DNA of 64,000 nt from Methylocystis sp. IM3 (GTDB lineage: Bacteria; Pseudomonadota; Alphaproteobacteria; Rhizobiales; Beijerinckiaceae): positions 1-64,000 of the forward strand of contig NZ_JBBPBZ010000003.1 in the NCBI RefSeq assembly GCF_038070105.1. The letters run 5' to 3'. The translations under genes and the position numbers were made by a program. Every line of letters begins with the position of its first letter. Positions within the stretch are counted from its first letter, which is position 1. The notes beneath the pieces are model-generated. The model had not been told where the DNA came from, made no database searches, and saw nothing but the letters and a program-made list of their open reading frames with translations. This document shows, piece by piece, positions 34,275 through 41,901 of the stretch.

Positions 34275-36206
34275 ATGGCGCAGGCGCTCAGCTATCCTGG
34301 AGTTTACGTCAATGAAATTGCGAGCGGCGTTCGTACGATCACGGGCGTCGCGACTTCCGTGGCGGCGTTTATCGGCCGGGCCAGAAAAGGGCCAGTGGAC
34401 AGCGCCGTCGACATTGTGGGTTTCGGTGATTTCGAGCGCATTTTCGGCGGGCTCTGGACCGACAGCTCCATGAGCTTTGCCGTTCGGGATTTCTTCCTGA
34501 ATGGCGGCGCGCGCGCCGTGATCGTGCGCCTGTTCAACGACGGCGCGGGCGGCTCCGCCGATGCGGCGATCGAGGCGGTCGGCAATATAATCGCCGCCGC
34601 GCGGGGCGCCGCAAACGGCAAGGCCGCGAAGGACGCCGCCAAGGCCGTTTACGATCCGATCGCCGCGGACACGGATGCGCCGCAGCCTGTCAAGGACGCC
34701 GCCAAAGGCGCGATGGATGCGATTTCAACGCTTGCGGACAATGCCGACGCCGCGGCGATCGATGCGGCTGCGAAGAAAGCGGCCGCCTCGGCGCCAAAGG
34801 CGACAGTGCGCGTGCTCAATGTCGGCGAGCTTACATTCAAGGCTGTGAGCCCCGGCGCATGGGCGAATAAGCTCCGCATTCTGATTGCGGCCGCCAAGCC
34901 GGCGACGGCGTCGAGCGTCGCGTCGACGCTGGGCGTGAGCGTTGGCGATCTTTTTGATCTCACCGTGACGGACCTCGATAGCAACGCCACGGAAATTTAC
35001 GAAAATCTGACGGTAAAAAATTCCATGCGCCGGGTCGATCACATGCTGGCCGACTCCGCGCTGATCGCCTGGAATGGCGGGGACCTCGACAGCCAGACGC
35101 CGGCGCTTCCCGATTTCTCGGCCGTGTTCGGCGATGACCAGCTCGGCCAGAAATACGCCGAAATGCTCGCCGCCCAGAAACAACTGCCCGACCCGACCAA
35201 GGACCCGCTCAAAACCAGGAAGAAGGCCTATAGCGACGCGCTCGCGGCGATTGCCGGTCTGATCGGAGACGGCGGCGCGCTTGCTTCGGCGGATTTTCTG
35301 AAGCCCAATGGAGAGGATAAGAAGACTGGCCTTTACGCGCTGGAGCAACTCTACACGCGCGACGGCATCTTCAACCTGCTTTGCATCCCGCCCTATAATG
35401 CGGGCGGCGACGCCGATGTCGGGGTGATCGCGGCCGCCGGCGCCTATTGCGAGAAGCGCCGCGCGGTCTTGCTGGTCGATCCGCCGAGCGCCTGGAAAAG
35501 CGTCGCGGCCGCGGTGGTCGGCTTCTCGGCCGATCCCGACCAGATTGGCTATCGCGGCCGCAACGGCGCGATCTTCTTCCCGCGGCTGAAGATGCCCAAT
35601 CCGCTTCGGGACAATCGCATCGAGGAATTTGCGCCCTGCGGGGTGGTCGCCGGCCTGTTCGCGCGGACCGACACGCAGCGCGGCGTGTGGAAGAGTCCAG
35701 CGGGCATCGACACATCGCTCATCGGCGTGTCCTCGCTCGCTGTGCCGATGACCGACGGCGAGAATGGCCTTTTGAATCCGCTCGGGGTCAATTGCCTCCG
35801 TCACTTCCCTGTGTTTGGCTCGATCAACTGGGGCGCGCGCACGCTCAGGGGCGCCGACGCCTTCGCCGACGAATATAAATATGTCGCAGTTCGACGAACG
35901 GCGCTCTACATCGAGGAAAGCCTCTACCGCGCGCTCAAATGGGTCGTGTTCGAGCCCAATGACGAGCCTTTGTGGGGGCAAATCCGGCTCAACGTCGGCG
36001 CCTTCATGCACAATCTCTTTCGCCAGCGCGCTTTCAAGGGCGAAAGCGCGAACGAAGCCTATTTCGTCAAATGTGACAGCGAAACCACCACGCAAAATGA
36101 CGTCAACCTCGGCGTGGTCAACATCAGGGTCGGCTTCGCGCCGCTGAAGCCCGCCGAATTCGTCGTATTGCAACTCCAGCAAATGGCCGGCGCGATCGAA
36201 GCGTGA
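34275..36206 (+). CDS. eCIS contractile sheath protein
   Basis: A 643-residue tail sheath protein (Afp2/Pvc2-like, phage gp18 fold). The start MAQALSYPGVYVNEIASG and the following TSVAAFIGRARKGP and FFLNGGARAVIVRLF are signatures of the family. The conserved C-terminal domain includes YVAVRRTALYIEESLYRALK and WGQIRLNVGAFMHNLFRQ. The protein is longer than usual because of an alanine-rich, mostly helical insertion at about residues 95-175. The sheath forms the outer tube whose contraction drives the inner tube. Only one sheath gene is present, unlike Afp/PVC with three. The start is fixed by AGGAGG. Confidence 0.95.
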   Translation: MAQALSYPGVYVNEIASGVRTITGVATSVAAFIGRARKGPVDSAVDIVGFGDFERIFGGLWTDSSMSFAVRDFFLNGGARAVIVRLFNDGAGGSADAAIEAVGNIIAAARGAANGKAAKDAAKAVYDPIAADTDAPQPVKDAAKGAMDAISTLADNADAAAIDAAAKKAAASAPKATVRVLNVGELTFKAVSPGAWANKLRILIAAAKPATASSVASTLGVSVGDLFDLTVTDLDSNATEIYENLTVKNSMRRVDHMLADSALIAWNGGDLDSQTPALPDFSAVFGDDQLGQKYAEMLAAQKQLPDPTKDPLKTRKKAYSDALAAIAGLIGDGGALASADFLKPNGEDKKTGLYALEQLYTRDGIFNLLCIPPYNAGGDADVGVIAAAGAYCEKRRAVLLVDPPSAWKSVAAAVVGFSADPDQIGYRGRNGAIFFPRLKMPNPLRDNRIEEFAPCGVVAGLFARTDTQRGVWKSPAGIDTSLIGVSSLAVPMTDGENGLLNPLGVNCLRHFPVFGSINWGARTLRGADAFADEYKYVAVRRTALYIEESLYRALKWVVFEPNDEPLWGQIRLNVGAFMHNLFRQRAFKGESANEAYFVKCDSETTTQNDVNLGVVNIRVGFAPLKPAEFVVLQLQQMAGAIEA

Positions 36207-36217
36207 GGGGAGACGTC

Positions 36218-36742
36218 ATGGCTCAGTTCACCGTCAATCCGCAACGCTTCGATCCCTACAAGAACTTCAAGTTCAGAATCAAATGGGGCTCGGACTATGT
36301 CGCGGGCGTGAGCAAGATCAGCGGATTGAAGCGCACGACGGAGGTCGTCAAGCATCGTGAGGGCGGCGATCCGAGTTCGAGCCGCAAGTCGCCGGGCCGC
36401 ACCGAATACGATGCGATCACGATCGAGCGCGGCGTCACCCACGACGTCGAGTTCGAGCAATGGGCGAACAAGGTGTGGAATTACGGCTCCGGCCTCGGCA
36501 AGGAAGTTTCTCTGGCCGATTTCCGCAAGGATCTCGTCATCGAGGTCTACAACGAGGCGGGACAGCCGGCGATCCGTTACAAGGTGTTTCGCTGCTGGGT
36601 TTCTGAATTCCAGGCCACGTCCGATCTCGACGCCAATGGCAATGCGGTTCTGATCCAGCATCTCAAGCTCGAGACCGAGGGCTGGGAGCGCGATTACGAT
36701 TTGCCGGAGCCCACAGAGGGCGCGTTCACCGAGCCGGCCTGA
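36218..36742 (+). CDS. eCIS inner tube protein
   Basis: A 174-residue tube protein of the gp19/Hcp-like fold (Afp1/Pvc1 class). Typical blocks are RFDPYKNFKFRIKWGSDYVAGVSKISGLKRTTEV (starting RFDPYKNFKF), SPGRTEYDAITIERGVTHD and FEQWANKVWNYG. Hexameric rings of this protein form the tube that carries cargo. The start at 36218 has GAGGGGA upstream; a frame start at 36203 overlaps the sheath gene and is less likely. One tube gene only. Confidence 0.95.
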   Translation: MAQFTVNPQRFDPYKNFKFRIKWGSDYVAGVSKISGLKRTTEVVKHREGGDPSSSRKSPGRTEYDAITIERGVTHDVEFEQWANKVWNYGSGLGKEVSLADFRKDLVIEVYNEAGQPAIRYKVFRCWVSEFQATSDLDANGNAVLIQHLKLETEGWERDYDLPEPTEGAFTEPA

Positions 36743-36754
36743 GGCGTCGTCATC

Positions 36755-37462
36755 ATGCGGACGCTCTCTCCCTCGGAACTCCTCGATGTGTGCGACCTCG
36801 GCGACGGGTCGAGCCCGGCGGGTCGAGCCGTGCTGCTGCTCGATGCGGCTGACGCCAGGGACGATGACGCGGATGGGGATCCCCGCGACTGGCCCCTCGG
36901 CCTCGTCAACGGCGCGCTGCTGCGCCTGCGGGCCCAGGTGTTCGGCCCACGTCTCGAAGTGCTGGCGAATTGCCCGCAATGCGCGGCGATCTGTGAGAGC
37001 GCGCTCGATTGCCTCGCCATCGCCGCCTCGGCGCCTCGACGGTCTGGGCCCTTCCTGCTGGCCTATCGCGAGGAGCTCATCGGCTACCGCCTGCCGACCC
37101 CCGCCGACGTGATGGCCGCCGCAGATTGCGCGGCGACGCCTGCCCATGCGCTCGCCCGCCGGATCCTCCTCGACAGCGACGCAGTGGACGCGCCGGGGCT
37201 GGCCGGCGCGCTCGCCCTCGCAGTCGCCGAGGCGGACCCGCTGGCGCAAATCGAGCTGGCGCTTCACTGTCCCGAATGCGCGGCGCGCTGGACCGAGCCG
37301 CTGCACGTCATCGACATCCTGTGGGCGGAACTGCGCAACTTCGCCACGCGCCTCACGATCGACATCGCCCGGCTCGCGCAGGCGTTCGGCTGGCGCGAGG
37401 CGGACATTCTGGCGATGAGCCCCCGCCGGCGCCAGCGCTATCTCGCGTTGTTGCCGACATGA
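36755..37462 (+). CDS. eCIS-associated zinc-ribbon baseplate-like protein
   Basis: A 235-residue protein with two separated Cys pairs: ANCPQCAAIC near residue 71 and HCPECAARW near residue 171, each suited to bind zinc. Proteins of this kind follow the tube gene in many eCIS clusters and are annotated as T4-like baseplate proteins. The C-terminal IDIARLAQAFGWREADILAM is a conserved-looking helical region. It ends in a 4-nt overlap with the next gene. Its exact place in the particle is not known to me. Confidence 0.65.
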   Translation: MRTLSPSELLDVCDLGDGSSPAGRAVLLLDAADARDDDADGDPRDWPLGLVNGALLRLRAQVFGPRLEVLANCPQCAAICESALDCLAIAASAPRRSGPFLLAYREELIGYRLPTPADVMAAADCAATPAHALARRILLDSDAVDAPGLAGALALAVAEADPLAQIELALHCPECAARWTEPLHVIDILWAELRNFATRLTIDIARLAQAFGWREADILAMSPRRRQRYLALLPT

Positions 37463-38196
37463 GCGCCGAGAGCGACGCCGCATCGGCGGGAAAGGCGCCG
37501 GATCTGTTCGAGGCGCTCGTCAGCCACGAACGAGGCGACCGGGCGGCGGCGGCGCCCAGCCTGCGCCCCCGTCTGCCCTATGTGTTCGGCGCGGAGACGG
37601 GCGTCGAAAGTGAAGCGCCCGTCGATCCGGCGGCGCTATCCACGCGCCAGGCGGAGAAGCCGGCTGCGGGTCCGTTTGTCCCGCCCGCCGCCATCGGCCA
37701 GCCGTCGCCAACGATCGCCGCCGTCGCCGGATCAGACCCGCCGCCCCCGGGGTCGGCGCTGCTCGCTTCTCGTTCCGAGGCGGTGAGGCGGTCGCCGGAG
37801 CCGGAGCGGTCAGCGGATCGCAAACGGCCCGTTGCCCGAGAGGCCGAAGACGCCAACCGACGCGGCGAGGTCGGAGCGCAGCCGCGTGACCCTGCGAGCC
37901 GCGAGCATCGCGTGTCGGAACCGGGGCCGGCGCCTTCGGAGCCGCGCGGCTCGCGCCGAGGCGAACACATTCTCGCCCGTCCGCCGATCCCGGCGATCCC
38001 GCCGATCGCCGCGACGCGGACGGGCGCGGCGCTTTTGCGCAGCGAACCGGTCATCGAGATCAGCATTGGCCGTATCGACGTGCGCGCGGCGCCCGGACAG
38101 CAAGCGGCGCCGGCCGTGCGGGCGGCGCCGGCGCAGCCCCGGGACGACCGGCTCGCCGCCTATCTCGACCGGCGATCGCGTGGAGCCCGCTCGTGA
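37459..38196 (+). CDS. eCIS-associated disordered linker protein
   Basis: A 245-residue, Pro/Ala/Arg-rich, largely disordered protein. The only conserved-looking segment is PVIEISIGRIDVRAAPG near residue 205, a short motif present in proteins at the same place of other eCIS clusters. It starts with ATGA overlapping the zinc-ribbon gene and ends with GTGA overlapping the DUF4255 gene. The function is unknown; the position and the short strand-like motif suggest a peptide that docks to the particle. Confidence 0.6.
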   Translation: MSAESDAASAGKAPDLFEALVSHERGDRAAAAPSLRPRLPYVFGAETGVESEAPVDPAALSTRQAEKPAAGPFVPPAAIGQPSPTIAAVAGSDPPPPGSALLASRSEAVRRSPEPERSADRKRPVAREAEDANRRGEVGAQPRDPASREHRVSEPGPAPSEPRGSRRGEHILARPPIPAIPPIAATRTGAALLRSEPVIEISIGRIDVRAAPGQQAAPAVRAAPAQPRDDRLAAYLDRRSRGARS

Positions 38197-39509
38197 GCAG
38201 TCCCCTCGCCATCGCTGCGGTCACCGCAATCCTCAAGGACTTGCTGAACGAGGGGCTGATCAACAACGATCTGTCGCCGGTCGGGAGCTTCACGGTCAGC
38301 GCGCTCCCGCCGGACCGGATCACGACGGGCGAAACCGAAACCAGCCGGCTCAACCTGTTTCTGTATCAGGTCACGCCCAATCTCGGCTGGCGCAACGCGC
38401 AACTGCCCTCGCGGGACGCGCGGGGCGCGCGGCTTTCCAACCCGCCCCTTGCGCTCGATCTCCACTACCTGCTCACCGCCTACGGCTCGGTCGACCTCAA
38501 TGCGGAAGTCCTGCTCGGCTTCGCGATGGATCTCCTGAACGAGACCCCCGTGCTGACGCGCGACATGGTGCGCCGGTCGCTGACGCCGCAGAATCCGACG
38601 CCGGTCAACCTCATTCCTCCGGACCCGCAGGGGCGAACCGCGATCGACCTGGCCGACCAGATCGAGACGCTCAAGATCATTCCGCAGTATCTCAGCGCCG
38701 ACGAACTGTCGAAGCTTTGGACCGCCATGCAGGCGCGCTACCGGCCGACCGTCGCCTATCAGGTGACGACCGTGATCATCCAGGGGACGCGGCCGAGCCG
38801 CAGCCCGCTGCCTGTGCTCAGCCGGGGGCAAGGCGATCGGGGCGTGTCGACGCAACCTTCGACCGCCGCCCCCCTGCCCGCGTGGCCAACCCTCGCCGGC
38901 ATCGAGATTGCGCCGGCGGCGGGCGAGGGACGGCGCGCCAGCGCCGAAATGGGCGACAGGCTGACGCTGCGCGGCGCGCTGCTCGAGGGCGACGTCGTCA
39001 CCGCCGAATTCCGGCACCAGCGGCTGGCCGACCCGCTCGAACGCGTCGCGACGCCCGCGGCGGACGGCGCCAGCGCGAGCGTCGCCCTGCCCGACGCCGC
39101 GGCGGCCGCGGCCGACTGGCCGGCCGGAACCTATGGGGTGGCTCTCAGGATCGAACGCGCCGGCAAAGCGACAAGGCGCACGAACGAGCTTGCGATCGTT
39201 CTGGCGCCCCGGCTGAAGCCCCCGCCGGCGCTCGCCGCGCCCGGCGGCCAGCGGATCCTGACGATCAACGTCGCGCCGCAGATATGGCCGGGCCAGCGCG
39301 TCGACGTGCTCGTGGGCGACAATCCCTTCCAGATCGCCGTCGCGGCGAAGACGGGCACGCTCGCCGTGCCGGCGCCGGGCGTCGCCCCGTCGGACACGCC
39401 GCTGCCGGTGCGCCTCCGGGTCGATGGCGCCGAGAACAATCTCGTGCGCGATCGAATGGCGCAGCCGCCGCAGTTCGATCCGCAGCAGACCGTGACGGCG
39501 CCGCCATGA
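38193..39509 (+). CDS. eCIS DUF4255 tail terminator-like protein
   Basis: A 438-residue protein whose first about 190 residues are a DUF4255/Pvc16 N-terminal domain: AIAAVTAILKDLLNEGLI, ETETSRLNLFLYQVTPN and LALDLHYLLTAYG. Afp16/Pvc16 caps the distal tube end and stops its growth. The C-terminal part looks like Ig-type beta-sandwich repeats (LRIERAGKATRRTNELAIVL, RVDGAENNLVRDR). It has a GTG start overlapping the previous stop, and overlaps the ATPase gene by 4 nt. Confidence 0.88.
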   Translation: MSSPLAIAAVTAILKDLLNEGLINNDLSPVGSFTVSALPPDRITTGETETSRLNLFLYQVTPNLGWRNAQLPSRDARGARLSNPPLALDLHYLLTAYGSVDLNAEVLLGFAMDLLNETPVLTRDMVRRSLTPQNPTPVNLIPPDPQGRTAIDLADQIETLKIIPQYLSADELSKLWTAMQARYRPTVAYQVTTVIIQGTRPSRSPLPVLSRGQGDRGVSTQPSTAAPLPAWPTLAGIEIAPAAGEGRRASAEMGDRLTLRGALLEGDVVTAEFRHQRLADPLERVATPAADGASASVALPDAAAAAADWPAGTYGVALRIERAGKATRRTNELAIVLAPRLKPPPALAAPGGQRILTINVAPQIWPGQRVDVLVGDNPFQIAVAAKTGTLAVPAPGVAPSDTPLPVRLRVDGAENNLVRDRMAQPPQFDPQQTVTAPP

Positions 39510-41623
39510 ACGAGACGAGCGCCTTCGCAGGGAACAACAGCGCCTTTCTTCAGGCCGGGCTCCATTGGCTGCGTCTGCTGCTGGAAAATCGCGCCAGAAA
39601 GCTTCGCCCGCCGCAGCCCGTCCCTGCGCCGGCGGAGCCGCCGCCGCCGCGCCCTCGCCGCCTCTTTTGGATCGACTGGGCGTCGGACGCCGCCGCCGAG
39701 GTTTGCCAGCCCTGCCCGCGCGCTCCGCCCGCCGAGGATACGCCCGAGGGAGCGGCGGCGAAATTCGAGGAGGCGGCGCAAAGGCGACCCAGACCGGCCC
39801 TGGCGGCGCTGTCGCAATGGTTCGGCCTTTCCGCCTTCGAGCGCAACGTGCTGCTCCTGTGCGCGGCGATGGAGCTCGATCCGCGCTTCCCCGCGCTGAT
39901 CGCCGGAGCGCAGGAGGCGCCCGTCGTCGCGGCGCCGACGTTCGGCCTCGCGCTCGATTTGTTCGACGCGCCGAGCTGGGATGCGCTTTCTCCGACGCGG
40001 CCGCTGCGCCGCCATCAGCTGATCGAGGTGCACCAGTCGGGCGCCGCCGCGCTGATCGCCGCGCCGCTGCGGATCGACGAACGGATCGCGGCCTATATCA
40101 AGGGGCTCGACTATCTGGACGAGCGGCTGCTCGAAATCGCGGAGCCCGTCGCGCCGCCGCCCCTGCCCTTGCCTCCCTCGCACGAGGCTCTCGCCCGTCG
40201 TGTCGAAAACTGGATCGCCCGCGGCCAGCCGACGACGCTGGTGGAGCTCGTCGGACGCGACAGGGCGTCGAAGCGCGACGTGGCGGCCGCCGCGCTCGCC
40301 GCGAATGGGATTGCGCTGCTCGAAATCCCCTTCGCCAGGCTGCCGCGCGACGCCGACGCGATCGAGCGTTTCGCGAACCTTTGGGAGCGCGAAGGTTTGC
40401 TGACGCCGATTGCGCTGCTCGTCGCGCCGCCGGGCGCCGAGCCGGCGGGCGGAGAACCGCCGGAGGCGGCGCGCCCGGCGCCCGGCTGGGACTGGCTGCT
40501 CAAGCTGGCTGGAATCGTCATTCTGGATGTTGGCGCGCCGGGCGCTGATCCGGCTGCACATCTCCTCGAAATCGGCGCCCCGACCGTGGCCGAGCGGCGG
40601 GCGCTCTGGGCCGAGGCGTGGCCGGAGGGCCCGGAGCCTGACGCGGAGGCGCTCGAACGCCTTGCCGGCGAATTTACCCTGCCGGCCTCGCGCATCCGGC
40701 TCGCCATCGACGGCGCCGCGGCTGAGGCCGGCGGCGTGCCTGACGTCGAGCGGCTGTGGAGCTGGTGCGTGCGGCGCGCGGGCGGCGCGCTGGAGGGGCT
40801 TGCGGAGCGCATCGCGCCGCGCGCCAAGATCGATGAAGTCAAGCTGCCGGCGCAGGATCGAGAGCAGCTCGACCGGCTGATCCGCCACGCCCGCACCCGC
40901 GGCGCGGCGCTCGACGCCTACGGATTTTCGGCCATGGCCAACCGGGGGCTCGGTCTCGCCGCCCTGTTCCATGGCGAGAGCGGCACCGGCAAGACCATGG
41001 CCGCCGAAGCCGTCGCCCGGGAGCTGGGTCTCGCGCTTTTCCGGGTCGATCTCGCTTCGATCATGAGCAAATACATCGGCGACACGACCAAGAAGCTGCG
41101 CGGCGTCTTCGACGCGGCCGAAGGCGGCGGCGTCATGCTTCTGTTCGACGAGGCCGACGCGGTTTTCGGGCGGCGCAGCGAGGTCAAGGACAGCCACGAC
41201 CGCTTCGCCAACATCGACATCAATTATCTGCTGACGCGGATGGAGGCTTTCGGGGGCGTCACCATCCTCGCCACGAACATGAAGCATGCGCTCGATCCGG
41301 CTTTTCTGCGCCGGCTGCGGTTCGTGATCGGCTTCGGTTTCCCCGGGGCCGCGGAACGCGAGGCGATCTGGCGCGACGTATTTCCGAAGGCGGCGCCGGT
41401 CGAGCCCCTCGACTATGCGGCGCTGGCGCGGTTCCCGCTCACCGGCGGCAGCATCTTCAACGCCGCCCTGGGCGCCGCGCATGAGGCGGCGGCCGAGGGC
41501 GGGCCGATCGCGATGCGGCACATCCTCACCGTGGTTCGGGCCGAATTGCAGAAGCTCGAACGACCCATACCCGAACGGGAATTCGCGCATCTGCGCGAGG
41601 TGACGGCGAAGGCGGGACAATGA
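39506..41623 (+). CDS. eCIS AAA+ ATPase (Afp15/Pvc15-like)
   Basis: A 705-residue protein with an N-terminal proline-rich linker, a winged-helix-like region and a C-terminal AAA+ module: Walker A FHGESGTGKTMAAEA (about residue 488), Walker B MLLFDEADAVFGRRSE (about 544), sensor ILATNMKHALDPAFLRR with the Arg finger region. This ATPase is present in nearly all eCIS and is thought to assist assembly or cargo loading, not contraction. The ATG at 39506 overlaps the DUF4255 stop; the open frame continues upstream but would lie inside two other genes. Confidence 0.93.
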   Translation: MNETSAFAGNNSAFLQAGLHWLRLLLENRARKLRPPQPVPAPAEPPPPRPRRLFWIDWASDAAAEVCQPCPRAPPAEDTPEGAAAKFEEAAQRRPRPALAALSQWFGLSAFERNVLLLCAAMELDPRFPALIAGAQEAPVVAAPTFGLALDLFDAPSWDALSPTRPLRRHQLIEVHQSGAAALIAAPLRIDERIAAYIKGLDYLDERLLEIAEPVAPPPLPLPPSHEALARRVENWIARGQPTTLVELVGRDRASKRDVAAAALAANGIALLEIPFARLPRDADAIERFANLWEREGLLTPIALLVAPPGAEPAGGEPPEAARPAPGWDWLLKLAGIVILDVGAPGADPAAHLLEIGAPTVAERRALWAEAWPEGPEPDAEALERLAGEFTLPASRIRLAIDGAAAEAGGVPDVERLWSWCVRRAGGALEGLAERIAPRAKIDEVKLPAQDREQLDRLIRHARTRGAALDAYGFSAMANRGLGLAALFHGESGTGKTMAAEAVARELGLALFRVDLASIMSKYIGDTTKKLRGVFDAAEGGGVMLLFDEADAVFGRRSEVKDSHDRFANIDINYLLTRMEAFGGVTILATNMKHALDPAFLRRLRFVIGFGFPGAAEREAIWRDVFPKAAPVEPLDYAALARFPLTGGSIFNAALGAAHEAAAEGGPIAMRHILTVVRAELQKLERPIPEREFAHLREVTAKAGQ

Positions 41624-41901
41624 AGGTGCGGCTTCACATAGATGCGCTGTCGATTGAGGCGGACTGGCCGCGCGCCGGCCGCGCCGATTTCGCCGAGGCG
41701 CTGCGGGCGGCGTTGGAAGGGGAGCTGACCAGGGCGGCGCGCCGCGGCGCTTTCGGGCCCGCCCGCGTCGAACCGCATCGCAGGCTGACGATTCCGGCGC
41801 TCGCCCTGTCGGAGCCTCGGGACGCGGGCGCGCGCGTCGCCCGCGCCGTCGCCGGCGAGATTGCGCCGCCGGCCGCGCCGGGCCAGGGGAAAACGCGATG
41901 A
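41620..41901 (+). CDS. small eCIS protein between ATPase and effectors
   Basis: A 93-residue protein beginning MKVRLHIDALSIEADWPRAG with a basic, helical middle (FAEALRAALEGELTRAARRG) and an Ala/Pro-rich end. Both ends overlap their neighbours by 4 nt, so it is translated with the ATPase and the first DUF4157 protein. Small proteins in this place occur in related clusters; a chaperone or adaptor for effector loading is possible, but unproven. Confidence 0.6.
   Translation: MKVRLHIDALSIEADWPRAGRADFAEALRAALEGELTRAARRGAFGPARVEPHRRLTIPALALSEPRDAGARVARAVAGEIAPPAAPGQGKTR

Noticed and set aside
37832..39505. Upstream extension of the ATPase frame to give a 1263-residue protein
   Set aside because: The extension overlaps the disordered-linker and DUF4255 genes completely and is Arg-rich low complexity; the ATG at 39506 with the ATGA overlap is the natural start.
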